Assembly: GCF_039596395.1 (NCBI RefSeq)
Contig: NZ_JBCNJT010000002.1
Span: 1,116,001 to 1,180,000 of the forward strand
Direction: 5' to 3'
Source of the DNA: Fluviicola sp.
GTDB lineage: Bacteria; Bacteroidota; Bacteroidia; Flavobacteriales_D; Crocinitomicaceae
DNA length: 64,000 nt
Shown here: positions 29,680 to 38,829 of the stretch, piece after piece
Layout: each line of letters begins with the position of its first letter
How positions within the stretch are numbered: position 1 is the stretch's first letter
Made by a program: the position numbers and the translations under genes
The notes under the pieces: model-generated
Told to the model about the DNA's origin: nothing
Seen by the model: only the letters and a program-made list of their open reading frames with translations
The model's database searches: none

Positions 29680-31586
29680 TAATAAGTGACCGTTGGCCGA
29701 ACGATGATGTGCAATTTATACTTTCGCTTCGATTTATTTCTGCTGCTGAATAACCACTTGATAACCGGAACACGCGATAACAAAGGAACTCCTTCACCGC
29801 TGTTGTTGTTTTGTTTTTTATCCAAACCACCCAGCAATACCACGTCTCCGTTCTGAACGCGGATTACCGATTCGAAAGTTTGTTTCGTAGCATTTGGCGG
29901 AGCTGTCGGGTCCACTTTACTCCCGTCGAAATCGTCGTTGGTCAACGTGATATCCATCGTTACATTCCCGTCTGAGGAAACAAAAGGCTTGATTTTTACC
30001 GTCAGGTTCGCATCAACGGATTTCCAGATCTTGGAAGTCAAAACACCCTGGTTGACGACTGTATTCTGGAAATTTACCTGCTGTTCCTGGTAATACGTGG
30101 TTTGCCCGATTGAGACCGTTGCCAAATGACTGCTCAGTGTCGTGATTTTCGGGGTACTTTCCACATCGATCATCCCGTTTGATTCCAGCAATTGAAGGGA
30201 AGCGTAGAAATTTTGAGTTACGGCTCCCAGGTTCACAACACCGAACCCGTTGATGGTGTTCAGAATGTTGTTCAAGGTACTTGCTCCCAGGTTCACGTCC
30301 AGGGTTGGGAAAACAGTTCCACTGGTTACGGTCGGTTTGTCGCCAAGTCCCATTTTCATTCCGGTTTTAACGGTGCTTGATCTTTCTGAGATCAGGATCA
30401 TGACATCGATCTGAACCAAAGGAACTACCACGTCAATGGAAGAAAGGAATGCCCGCAATTCGCTTGCTTTTCTGGCCGGACCCGTTACGATCAATGCATT
30501 CAGTTCGGTAAATTCGTTCACGTCCAGATCCTGCATCAATTCTTTCGGAATAGATGTTTTGACGTTTTCAATGGTCCGGTTTTCCATCCGCACAACTTCC
30601 GTCACGCGAATACCTTCCGATTTGTTTTCCCCGATCAGGAACAATTTGTTGTCTTCTTTGTAAGCGTATTTGGTTCCCACAAAAAGCAGGTCCAGGATTT
30701 CCGGGAAAGTAACATGCTGCAGCTGGAAACTCGCTTTTCCTTCCGGTTTGTTGTAGAAGAAGTAAGGAGTGAGCAATTCCTGGGAAGCATAGCGGATAAT
30801 GTCGGCCATTTCAGCATTGTTAGCAATCAGGTCCAATGTCCCGAATTCGTTTTTCTTGATCTGGATACCGGTTTGCTCAAAATCTGTAGTTGGTTTGAAA
30901 CCGGAGTTAGTTCCTTGCAAAGAACCCGCTTTTTCAGGTTTTGCAGCAAAAATATAGGTAATACCGGTTTCATCTTTTGAACTTTCGAGTCCGTTCGCTT
31001 TTGCAGTCATTTCAATCACCTGGTCGAATGGCCTGTTGAGGAAGTAACCGGTAATCGGTTTGTCACGCACATCCGGAGCGATCACAATGTTTTTATCACT
31101 CAGGTAACTGATTTCCTTCATGACTTTGTATAAACTGTCGTTTTTCAGGTCCACAGACAGGAACTCGTTCGAAGGATTGTATTTTACGTCGATTTTCTTT
31201 TCAAACTTAGGTTGCGGAATTTCCTTGCGGATTTCCCGCTTGGTAATCGCCAGGATATTCCCCACGAACCGGTATTCAACGTCGAAATGCTCGTAAAGGA
31301 ATACCAAAACGTCTTTTACTTTCGCATCGAAGAAATTGTAGGAAACCGCATTGTTCAACGCCGGATCGATGCTGATATTCAGGTTGTTTTCCAGCGCGAT
31401 GGAGTTTACAAGCTCCGAAAGAGGCAAACCTGACACATTCAGTTGAAAGGTGTTGTTCAACCCTTTCGAAGTGAGACTCAAACTATCCAGTTTTGTCCGC
31501 AATACGGGCTCAGTAAAATGTTGAGCGAGCGCAGTTTGTGAACCGGCAAGACAGCATAGAAAGAGGATAAGCAGGTATTTTTTCAT
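29679..31586 (-). CDS. gspD: Secretin (GspD/PilQ family)
   Basis: Forms the outer-membrane channel. The 635-residue protein has a signal peptide ending in ALAQ, an N-terminal STN-type domain (about 45-110, LPLSELVNSIALENNLNISID), two N-domains and the C-terminal secretin domain with VVLLGGLDKK and the closing PLLSRVPVIKWLFSSR, the usual end of the family. Length is normal. It overlaps the gspE stop by 1 nt and the gspL-like start by 1 nt. No pilotin-binding S domain is visible after the secretin core. Symbol given by family. Confidence 0.9.
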   Translation of the reverse strand: MKKYLLILFLCCLAGSQTALAQHFTEPVLRTKLDSLSLTSKGLNNTFQLNVSGLPLSELVNSIALENNLNISIDPALNNAVSYNFFDAKVKDVLVFLYEHFDVEYRFVGNILAITKREIRKEIPQPKFEKKIDVKYNPSNEFLSVDLKNDSLYKVMKEISYLSDKNIVIAPDVRDKPITGYFLNRPFDQVIEMTAKANGLESSKDETGITYIFAAKPEKAGSLQGTNSGFKPTTDFEQTGIQIKKNEFGTLDLIANNAEMADIIRYASQELLTPYFFYNKPEGKASFQLQHVTFPEILDLLFVGTKYAYKEDNKLFLIGENKSEGIRVTEVVRMENRTIENVKTSIPKELMQDLDVNEFTELNALIVTGPARKASELRAFLSSIDVVVPLVQIDVMILISERSSTVKTGMKMGLGDKPTVTSGTVFPTLDVNLGASTLNNILNTINGFGVVNLGAVTQNFYASLQLLESNGMIDVESTPKITTLSSHLATVSIGQTTYYQEQQVNFQNTVVNQGVLTSKIWKSVDANLTVKIKPFVSSDGNVTMDITLTNDDFDGSKVDPTAPPNATKQTFESVIRVQNGDVVLLGGLDKKQNNNSGEGVPLLSRVPVIKWLFSSRNKSKRKYKLHIIVRPTVTY

Positions 31587-32995
31587 TAGATTTCAGTTAG
31601 TATCGGATAGGCTTCTTCCAGGGAAGTTACGCCCGATTTAATTAATTCAAGTGCTTGTTTGTTCAATGTTATAATGTTCCTGTCGATCAGTTTTTGTTCC
31701 ACAGTAGATTCGTTGTTTTTAATGCTTTCCGACAATTCGAAATCGATCGGAATGACCTCATAGATCGCTGTTCTTCCTTTATAACCCGTAAAGTGGCAGG
31801 TGTCACAGCCAACTGCTTCGAACACCTTTTCCGGGATATTTTTTTCGTCAAAAGTTCTGGGCCAATCGAGCGGGGAAGTAGTTACTTCCTGTTTGCAGTC
31901 CAGGCAAAGTTTTCGCAATAAGCGCTGGGCGACAGAGGTGTTGATGGTGCTGGCAATCAGGAAAGAAGGAACTCCCATGTCGATCAAACGCGAAATAGTT
32001 CCCCACGCCGAATTGGTGTGGATCGTTGACAATACCAGGTGGCCGGTTAAGGCGGCACGTATAGCCATTTGAGCCGTTTCTCCGTCGCGGATCTCTCCGA
32101 GCATGATCACATCCGGATCCTGGCGTAAAAAGGAACGAAGTGCGCTTGCAAAGGTCAACCCGATCTGCTCTTTTAGCTGTACCTGGTTGATTCCTTCGAG
32201 TGTATATTCGATCGGATCTTCAACAGTAACAATGTTCCGCTTTTCGTCGTTCAGTTGTTTCAGCGTTGCGTACAAGGTTGTTGTTTTTCCCGAACCTGTC
32301 GGACCGCTGATCAGCACAATTCCATGCGGTTTTTTGATTCCTTCCTGGTAGTTCCGCAAATCGTTTTCGGTGAGTCCAAGTTGTGTAATGTTGATGGAAG
32401 AAGCATCTTTCCCCAAAATACGCATCACGACCTTTTCTCCGTGTAAAGTAGGCAGGATAGAAACCCGGATATCGAAGTTCTCGTATTGGATTCGTCCGTC
32501 CTGCGGCAATCGTTTTTCGGAAATGTCGAGATTGGAACGGATCTTCACTTTGTTGATCAATTCCGAATATTCTGTTTTATCGATCGAATAGCGTTCAATC
32601 AAATGGCCGTCAATCCGGATTCTTACACGTGCACGGTCTTCGTAGATTTCAATGTGAATATCACTGCTTCCCAAATGGTTTGCATCCTGGATAATCCGGT
32701 CCACAAAATCAATATTTGCATTGAAGACCAGTTGTTTTTCCTGGTTCGCTCTCCGGAAAAATTTCCCCAAAGCCCGTTGAATGACTTCGGTAGGCCCTTC
32801 CGTTAATTCCACGTTTTTACCTAATAGGGCGCTCAGTTCTTCCTCTACGTTTGAGAAGTTCTGAGCCTTGTCAACATAGAATCTGGCCACCTGATCCGTG
32901 ATTTCCACCGGAATAACGCGGTAATGCCATGCCAGATCGGATGGAATGACCTGCTGCAATTCGGCAGAAACCTGTATGTTGTTCAAATCACTCAT
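31586..32995 (-). CDS. gspE: Secretion/pilus assembly ATPase GspE/PilB
   Basis: Hexameric motor ATPase of the secretion machine. The 469-residue protein has an N1 domain (about 1-80), Walker A GPTGSGKT at 231-238, the Asp box around EDPIEY (260-264), Walker B DPDVIMLGEIRD at 293-304, the His box GHLVLSTIHTN at 318-328 and a four-Cys zinc site (Cys364, 367, 397, 400). All elements of the GspE/PilB type are intact. It overlaps both neighbours (8 nt with the peptidase gene, 1 nt with gspD). Confidence 0.93.
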   Translation of the reverse strand: MSDLNNIQVSAELQQVIPSDLAWHYRVIPVEITDQVARFYVDKAQNFSNVEEELSALLGKNVELTEGPTEVIQRALGKFFRRANQEKQLVFNANIDFVDRIIQDANHLGSSDIHIEIYEDRARVRIRIDGHLIERYSIDKTEYSELINKVKIRSNLDISEKRLPQDGRIQYENFDIRVSILPTLHGEKVVMRILGKDASSINITQLGLTENDLRNYQEGIKKPHGIVLISGPTGSGKTTTLYATLKQLNDEKRNIVTVEDPIEYTLEGINQVQLKEQIGLTFASALRSFLRQDPDVIMLGEIRDGETAQMAIRAALTGHLVLSTIHTNSAWGTISRLIDMGVPSFLIASTINTSVAQRLLRKLCLDCKQEVTTSPLDWPRTFDEKNIPEKVFEAVGCDTCHFTGYKGRTAIYEVIPIDFELSESIKNNESTVEQKLIDRNIITLNKQALELIKSGVTSLEEAYPILTEI

Positions 32996-33458
32996 ACCAA
33001 ACGGAAAAAGGAGTTACGTTAAAGTGAACCAACAACAGGAACGCGATCGTGCAAAGCGACATATAGCCTGCGTAAGGGATTGATTGCTGCTTTTTGAACA
33101 GAGAAACCACTAAATATCCCAGCAGACTGATAATTGTAGCGGCTGTAAAAAAGTAGATGAAGAACGGAAATCCGAAAAACGGGGTGATGGCCATCAGTAC
33201 CAACACATCGCCCAGTCCGAAGTAATCCCGGAATAAATTACTGGATTTGAAACGGATCCGGACATACACCACTAAAAAGCTGATGAGCATGCTGATGAAT
33301 AGAAAGTTGAACAGGAAATGTTCCCAGTTCAGCGTTTGCCATTTATAGAAAAATCCGCCGATCAGAAGCAAAGGAGGTGTGAACCACCAGATTTCCCGGT
33401 AGCGAAAATCCTGGTAAAGGATCGAAGCCAAAATCACTATGACAGCAATGAGAACCAT
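32988..33458 (-). CDS. gspO: Prepilin peptidase, short form (GxGD aspartic protease)
   Basis: Cleaves the leader peptides of pseudopilins at the inner membrane. The 156-residue protein is nearly all membrane helices. The two catalytic aspartates are Asp17 in YQDFRYREI and Asp84 in GLGDVL (the GxGD motif). It lacks the N-terminal methyltransferase domain of enterobacterial PilD/GspO, as do archaeal-type enzymes, so methylation of the pilins may not occur. The neighbouring pseudopilins share an unusual Ala at position -1, which this enzyme must accept. Confidence 0.85.
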   Translation of the reverse strand: MVLIAVIVILASILYQDFRYREIWWFTPPLLLIGGFFYKWQTLNWEHFLFNFLFISMLISFLVVYVRIRFKSSNLFRDYFGLGDVLVLMAITPFFGFPFFIYFFTAATIISLLGYLVVSLFKKQQSIPYAGYMSLCTIAFLLLVHFNVTPFSVWYE

Positions 33459-33871
33459 TAATCGGGTTGCGTTTCTTTAGGTTGTCCTTCCTGGTCTATT
33501 TCCCAGATATTGAATTTTCCGTCTCCGTTGAAATCCTGTACTGCTTCGGCTTTTGCCTTGAACCCGGACGGAGATGCTTCCACCACCGTGATCCGGTACA
33601 ATGCCGTACCTCCTTCAGTGATCAGTTTGTGCGGAATGTAGTTAATTTCTTTGGTGTCCAGTGAATACTTGGAATATTGCAGGAAATAGGCATATTGCAA
33701 GTTATGGATCATCCGAAGTTCCTGCTGAGCCTCCATACTTTTGGTACGTGTTGCAATACCGCTTTGATTGGGGATCACCAACATCAATAGAATTCCCATG
33801 ATTGCCAAAACAATCAAAATCTCTGCAAGAGAGAAGGCTTTCAGTTTTCTATGTTTATTCAACTTCATCAT
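33458..33871 (-). CDS. gspG: Major pseudopilin GspG-like
   Basis: Main subunit of the pseudopilus. The 137-residue protein has a basic leader ending in KLKA, a cleavage site before FSLAE (Glu at +5), a long hydrophobic helix, a globular domain and, near the C-terminus, the segment DFNGDGKFN resembling the calcium-binding loop of GspG. The -1 residue is Ala rather than the normal Gly. It overlaps gspF by 4 nt and the peptidase gene by 1 nt. Confidence 0.85.
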   Translation of the reverse strand: MMKLNKHRKLKAFSLAEILIVLAIMGILLMLVIPNQSGIATRTKSMEAQQELRMIHNLQYAYFLQYSKYSLDTKEINYIPHKLITEGGTALYRITVVEASPSGFKAKAEAVQDFNGDGKFNIWEIDQEGQPKETQPD

Positions 33872-34956
33872 TTAATGACATTACTTAGGTTAAACATCGG
33901 CAAGTACATGGACACCATAATAACTCCTACTATTAGACCGATAATTACAATGATGGCGGGCTCAATGATGGTCCCGATCATCTTTGTGCGGTATTCAATC
34001 TCATCGTTGTATTGAATGGTTAATCGATGGAAAGTTTGATCTAATTGATTGATTTCTTCGGCGATCTTAATTAGCGAAATTAATCTTTTATCCAGAATTT
34101 CAAACTTACTTAGGCCTTCATGCAGTGAATTTCCCGCCAAAATCTCCTCTTTGGCAGCTGAAATCATTTGCTGCATCGGGTAAAAGCGAATCATTTCGGA
34201 GACCAAATCCAATGCTTTGACCAGCGGAGTTTTTGCCTCGAGCAACAATGCCATACTCTGACAAAAGCGGGCGATGTAGATTTTTTGGATCAGTTTCCCG
34301 AAAATGGGAATTTTAAGAATGAAGTTCCCGCTGAATTTCCGGAACCAGTCTTCGTTTTTCTGCGAGTAAAGGTAAACGCCCGTTCCGATCCCGATCAGCA
34401 GGAACCAGAACATAAACGACCCGAAATTTTCCGATAACCAAACGATTTTCAGCGTTAACCAGGGAAGTTCCTGCCCGAATTGCTTAAATACGTCCTTAAA
34501 CATGGGAACCACGAAGTTCAGCATGAAGTAAAGAACCCCGACCGTGATTGAAAAAACGAATGCCGGATAGGTGAACACACTAACCAATTGTCTTTTCAGC
34601 TTTACCTTCGAAGCAAAGTAGTTGGACAAGGAAAAAAGTACGTTTTTCAGCCTCCCGGATTCCTCACCGATGCGGATACTCTGGTATTCGTAAGGAGTAA
34701 AATGACCCGATTTCTGCATGGACTCGGAAAGGGAATTCCCTTTTATCAGGTCGTCGAGTAAAGTTTCGATGTGGCTGCGTACATTCTTTTTCTCCTGTTC
34801 GTCAATGATCAGCTGAAGTGCCCGACGCATATCAATTCCACTTTCAATGAGCGTGGCAAATTCGCCGTAGAAATGCTCTTTGAATTTATCGTTCAGAGGT
34901 TTCCCCAAAACGATATCCCGCTTTAAAAAACTCGTTTTAGCTACTGCCTCTGCCAT
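33868..34956 (-). CDS. gspF: Inner-membrane platform protein GspF/PilC
   Basis: Couples the ATPase to pilin assembly. The 362-residue protein has two repeated GspF domains (about 30-150 and 230-350, with FATLIESGIDMRRALQ and FCQSMALLLEAKTPLVKAL) and three membrane helices, the family layout. It lies between the minor pseudopilin gene (16-nt overlap) and gspG (4-nt overlap). Confidence 0.9.
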   Translation of the reverse strand: MAEAVAKTSFLKRDIVLGKPLNDKFKEHFYGEFATLIESGIDMRRALQLIIDEQEKKNVRSHIETLLDDLIKGNSLSESMQKSGHFTPYEYQSIRIGEESGRLKNVLFSLSNYFASKVKLKRQLVSVFTYPAFVFSITVGVLYFMLNFVVPMFKDVFKQFGQELPWLTLKIVWLSENFGSFMFWFLLIGIGTGVYLYSQKNEDWFRKFSGNFILKIPIFGKLIQKIYIARFCQSMALLLEAKTPLVKALDLVSEMIRFYPMQQMISAAKEEILAGNSLHEGLSKFEILDKRLISLIKIAEEINQLDQTFHRLTIQYNDEIEYRTKMIGTIIEPAIIVIIGLIVGVIMVSMYLPMFNLSNVIK

Positions 34957-35426
34957 GATTTTTGATTAAAATAAGTGTTGATACTGTTGGTATTCTGTTT
35001 CTGTAACGGATAACTCAATGAAAATGCGGTATTCTTCCATTCCAACTTGAAATCGACCAAAGGATGATGATTCAGTGTTGTTTTTTCAATGGAAAGGGCT
35101 GTTACATCGAATAACGCTGCGTGATTTTTATAGGAACGGCTTAATTTTTCATCGAGTATGCGGTACACAATGGAATCCGAATTACGGAAGCAGGTAAGTT
35201 GATCTTTTGCCAGGTCAAATGAATCTGCCTTTTCCATGTCCTGCCAGAAAGTAGCGCGAAACTGGAAAAACCCGTTCAGTTCATTTTTAATAATGATTTC
35301 CTGCTGCAGGGACCGGTTGAAACTGTTGACCGAAAGGAAGAACAGGGAAATAAAGAGGCCGGTCAGGGAAAGGACAACCGCCAGTTCCAGAATCGAAAAT
35401 GCTTGTATGTTGGTCCGGTTCCTCAT
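34941..35426 (-). CDS. Minor pseudopilin (GspH/I/J-like)
   Basis: A 161-residue protein with a prepilin leader (NIQA), predicted cleavage before FSILE with Glu at +5, and a hydrophobic helix (LAVVLSLTGLFISLFF). The remainder is a small soluble domain with no motif I recognise. It overlaps gspF by 16 nt and the next minor pilin gene by 4 nt, so it should take part in starting the pseudopilus. Confidence 0.75.
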   Translation of the reverse strand: MRNRTNIQAFSILELAVVLSLTGLFISLFFLSVNSFNRSLQQEIIIKNELNGFFQFRATFWQDMEKADSFDLAKDQLTCFRNSDSIVYRILDEKLSRSYKNHAALFDVTALSIEKTTLNHHPLVDFKLEWKNTAFSLSYPLQKQNTNSINTYFNQKSWQRQ

Positions 35427-35764
35427 GGTTTTTTCGGCCAGGTAAATTCCTGTATCCAGTTTGTCTGAATGCTGTTTCTTAATGAAATCTGTTCGGTCTT
35501 TACCGAATCTTTTTGGTCAATCGTTGTTTCGATCGTTGTCAGCTTGTCATTCCAGAGTTTCGGATCGTAAATACTTGAATCCAGCGAATAGGAAGTGAAT
35601 AACAAAGATTGAAATTCGGATTGCTCGATTGTTTCCTGGAATTGTACTGTAGAACGTGCACTTTGAATAAAGAGTCTCGAACCCAATGCAAAACAAATCG
35701 CAATAATGGATAGAGCGATTGCAATTTCAGCGATACTGGAGGCTTTTAGCTTTCTAATTCGCAT
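35423..35764 (-). CDS. Minor pseudopilin, second
   Basis: Starting at the ATG at 35764 gives 113 residues beginning MRIRKLKA, with predicted cleavage before SSIAE (Glu at +5) and a hydrophobic helix. A longer in-frame start 17 codons upstream is unlikely because it would push the leader into the preceding gene. It overlaps the K-like gene by 19 nt. The body is short and unrecognised, typical of minor pseudopilins. Confidence 0.7.
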   Translation of the reverse strand: MRIRKLKASSIAEIAIALSIIAICFALGSRLFIQSARSTVQFQETIEQSEFQSLLFTSYSLDSSIYDPKLWNDKLTTIETTIDQKDSVKTEQISLRNSIQTNWIQEFTWPKKP

Positions 35765-36981
35765 GAAATGATTTTTTTTCGTGAATGATCGGAGATTTCC
35801 AGCCAGGCCGGACAAATAAACTCTTTCGGAAGCCTCTTGGTGGAAATAATGGCATCCAGCAGGTGATTGGTATAGGAGCCTCCGCCAGCAAGCGTCAGGG
35901 TTTCGGAAGTATTTAAGCTACCGATGATTGCTCCGTACGTTTCAGTAATTCCGCAATTAAAAATGATTCCGGCCGCAACGGCATCTTTTTGAATGGTCAG
36001 TTTGGGTTGTTTCCGGAAATCATATTGCTGGGTCGTGAGTAAAATTCCTCCCAATACGGAAGTGTTGTGTCCCAGGTAAACGGAATGCGGTTCATAAGTC
36101 GAACTGGCGGTTTTTTCGTTCATGATCAGGGTACTCGGATAACTCAAAGTCACAGAATCTTCCAACAGGATGCGTTCCGAAGCGTAGGCCTGTAAACTTC
36201 CGGTAAAACCTTGTTTGATGTAAATTTTAGGAGCGATCAGGATTACATTTTTCAACCGGGCCTGCGGATAAACAACCAATGAATCGAAGCTTTGAATGAT
36301 GATTTTTCCCTGGAGCTTTTGCGTTATCGGAATCGCCTCCAAAGACTGATAGTAAATACCTTCCTCCAAAAAACTGACCGTAGTATCTTTCGGTTCAAAA
36401 GGTTTGGAAGTCATGTTGCCGGTAAAGTAGACAGTCGAAATATTTTCAAAGCTTTTGGAAAGATTCAGGTGCAATTCTTTGACATCTTCCACCTTTCCCG
36501 AAATCAGTTCCGGGTTGGTGTAATTTTTCCCTCCGATATACGAACGGTCGACCCGTTTGTTGGGTACATAAACATCTCCTTCAATGAAGGTTTCGCCCCC
36601 GATTTTCAATCCATCGGAACCATTCCGGATAACCAGGGAGGGAATCGATTCTTCAAATTCACTGCCAATCAATGCAGATCGCGTGATGCTGCGCTGGTTT
36701 TTATAGGTTTTACTGGTAATCAGCAAATAAGATCCCCAAAGAGACTTGCGGATCAGGCTGGTATCCCCGCTTAAGTGAATAAAGCGAAGCGAGTCGTTGA
36801 CCTTGACTTTTTGCAGGCCTAATTGAATAGCCTGGCGCGAATCCAATAACAGGTGTTCCTGCCCGGTGTGATGAATTTCAATGCGCTTTTGCGTACTGAA
36901 AATAAAAAAGACACTGGAAGCAAGAAGTCCGATGAATAGTGCAAAAACGATGGCGTACGATATGGCGGAAGCACGAATCAT
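35746..36981 (-). CDS. GspK/PilX-like protein
   Basis: A 411-residue protein with an N-terminal hydrophobic helix (about 8-28) but no Glu at +5, followed by a large exported part rich in beta strands (about 130-380, with V-x-V-P-N and G-x-I-I-x-G segments that suggest a beta-helix). Size and position before the minor pseudopilins fit GspK, the large tip pilin that also lacks Glu5. The sequence is not clearly GspK, so the call rests on context. Confidence 0.5.
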   Translation of the reverse strand: MIRASAISYAIVFALFIGLLASSVFFIFSTQKRIEIHHTGQEHLLLDSRQAIQLGLQKVKVNDSLRFIHLSGDTSLIRKSLWGSYLLITSKTYKNQRSITRSALIGSEFEESIPSLVIRNGSDGLKIGGETFIEGDVYVPNKRVDRSYIGGKNYTNPELISGKVEDVKELHLNLSKSFENISTVYFTGNMTSKPFEPKDTTVSFLEEGIYYQSLEAIPITQKLQGKIIIQSFDSLVVYPQARLKNVILIAPKIYIKQGFTGSLQAYASERILLEDSVTLSYPSTLIMNEKTASSTYEPHSVYLGHNTSVLGGILLTTQQYDFRKQPKLTIQKDAVAAGIIFNCGITETYGAIIGSLNTSETLTLAGGGSYTNHLLDAIISTKRLPKEFICPAWLEISDHSRKKIISCELES

Positions 36982-37898
36982 TCCGTGCGTTTTTTCTTTT
37001 CTTTGGGTTGATCCGGTTCCTTTTGGGTTTTCTCCTTCGGTTTTTTAGACGAATCTTTCGCTGGTTTTTCCGCTTTCGGAGGTTTCGGTTCGCCTGACTT
37101 GTCCTTTTTCTTAAACTTCTTCCAAAACTTCAGTTTTTCCCAGAAATTGCTCATTTTTTGCTTGAACGTAAGCTTTTCCGAACTACCCTTTGCAGTTTTA
37201 GCATCTTCCTTTTTGGTTTTTTCAGGAACCAAAACTCCTTTTTTGTAAACGGTTTTGATCAGGCTGTCATTTTGATCCCGGGCTATTTGCGTACCGTCCA
37301 GCTTGTAATCCGAATAACGGCTTTGAGAAATCAGTTTGCCGGTAGAATCAGCGACAGTAGTTAAAACCGTTTTTTTCTTTTTCAGAATGGTCGTATCCCG
37401 GGCAATGATCTCCGTTTGGTTGGATTTATAGATGATGGTTTTTTGGATCAATCCGTCCTCATTGTAATACAACTGCTTACCGATCTGGGTTCCTTTTGAC
37501 CAGGTTTCCTGGTGAATCAGGATTCCGTTTGGGTTCCAGAATTTCCAGGTTCCATCTTTCAATCCCTTCTTAAAAAGCCCTTTTTCAGCGAGTTGATTGT
37601 TTTTGTAAAAAGACTCGTAATCACCGTTCAAAAGACTTCCGGAACTTCCACCTTGTGTGACCAAAACTTTCTGAGACTTAAACCAGTAGTAGTATTTTTT
37701 CGAATTGTATTTTTTCAGCTGACTATCATCGACATCCAGTACCCGGAATACGATTGATTTGTCATCCTGTTTGATGTGAAATTTATTTTCGATCTCAAAT
37801 TTTTGAGAAAAACCAACGAAAGAATAAAGCAGTGCAAATGCCAGAAAAACAAGACGTTCAGACAATGTGTAGACTGTTAATTTAGTTGATTGGTTCAT
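36978..37898 (-). CDS. MORN-repeat-type protein with Lys-rich tail, first gene of the secretion operon
   Basis: From the ATG at 37898 the protein has 306 residues with a signal peptide ending in GFSQ. Residues of about 90-190 contain MORN-type (toxin-antitoxin-repeat-like) units: YKNNQLAEKGLFKKGLKDGTWKF and similar, each of about 23 residues. The last 90 residues are very rich in Lys, Pro and Glu and probably disordered. Its 4-nt overlap with the K-like gene makes it part of the operon. A role as envelope adaptor or cargo is inferred. An upstream in-frame ATG (37922) is possible but lengthens the signal. Confidence 0.55.
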   Translation of the reverse strand: MNQSTKLTVYTLSERLVFLAFALLYSFVGFSQKFEIENKFHIKQDDKSIVFRVLDVDDSQLKKYNSKKYYYWFKSQKVLVTQGGSSGSLLNGDYESFYKNNQLAEKGLFKKGLKDGTWKFWNPNGILIHQETWSKGTQIGKQLYYNEDGLIQKTIIYKSNQTEIIARDTTILKKKKTVLTTVADSTGKLISQSRYSDYKLDGTQIARDQNDSLIKTVYKKGVLVPEKTKKEDAKTAKGSSEKLTFKQKMSNFWEKLKFWKKFKKKDKSGEPKPPKAEKPAKDSSKKPKEKTQKEPDQPKEKKKRTE

Positions 37899-38081
37899 AT
37901 TTTTTTTGATAAAAGTAGTCAAAATATCAAATGCTTGATTATTTTGAAGCGAACGGTATAATATAGCATATTAGTATTAATAAGCGATTAGATCAAATAA
38001 GACTATAGCAAATGATTTTGAGATCTCACTCTTTTTCCTTCTCCAACCCCTCCTCCCAATTTTATCCCTACCTTTAATCCC

Positions 38082-38756
38082 ATGAAAACCGGGATCGTCC
38101 TTTTAATATGTCTTCTCAGCTTCGGAGCAATTGGCCAGCGAAACAGCAGGGATATTTCCTCTGTGGACCTGATCTACGGTTTCCGGACGTTGAACCGGCC
38201 GATGTTCGGTTCGCAAGTGGAAAAGCGGTACAGCACGTTTTCGGATTTTCAGTGGTTGGCGCCGCTGCAGTATGTGGGCGCTGGACTTACTGTTTTGGGC
38301 GATTCGATTGATACCGGCGGCAAGTACTTTATCGGGAATGCACAGATTTGCGTCTATTTGCCGCAGCGGATTTCCATCAACGACAGCACGACGGCTAAAT
38401 CGGGTGGGTTCAATTTCGGGCTGACGTTTTTGGGACTGGATGCCTTTCCACGGGCAAAGAACTTCGACCTGGTGTTTAACTTCGGGTTTGATGCGGGCCG
38501 TATTTTATTGACGAATCCCGGGATGAAGCAGCGAAACCTGTACTTTGCACCCAAATTGTCGATTCAGCCGAAAGTGAAAATGGGGCCGGTGGCACTTTCC
38601 CTGGTTGCGGAATACGGCTACGATCTCACCAAAGACAAATGGCGGAAAACCTGGTTCGGGCCGGGACATCAAAATAACGTGGCGGCATATTCCAACAAAA
38701 TTGGCGGACTTTCCGGGTTTTCCTGGTTCGTGACCCTGGGCTATGTGCTAAAGTGA
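38082..38756 (+). CDS. Exported protein, probable outer-membrane beta barrel
   Basis: A 224-residue protein with a signal peptide (about residues 1-18, ending AIGQ). The mature part has repeated amphipathic strands and ends in an aromatic-rich stretch (SWFVTLGYVLK), a pattern of outer-membrane barrels. No family was recognised. A TACCTTTA near-consensus -7 box ends 5 nt before the ATG, suggesting a leaderless or very short-leader transcript. Confidence 0.5.
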   Translation: MKTGIVLLICLLSFGAIGQRNSRDISSVDLIYGFRTLNRPMFGSQVEKRYSTFSDFQWLAPLQYVGAGLTVLGDSIDTGGKYFIGNAQICVYLPQRISINDSTTAKSGGFNFGLTFLGLDAFPRAKNFDLVFNFGFDAGRILLTNPGMKQRNLYFAPKLSIQPKVKMGPVALSLVAEYGYDLTKDKWRKTWFGPGHQNNVAAYSNKIGGLSGFSWFVTLGYVLK

Positions 38757-38829
38757 GTGAAGACTCTTGTCACTCCGATTAATTTTTTCATTTTTGGAAA
38801 CGAAACGAGCTTCATTACCCGTGGAAACG

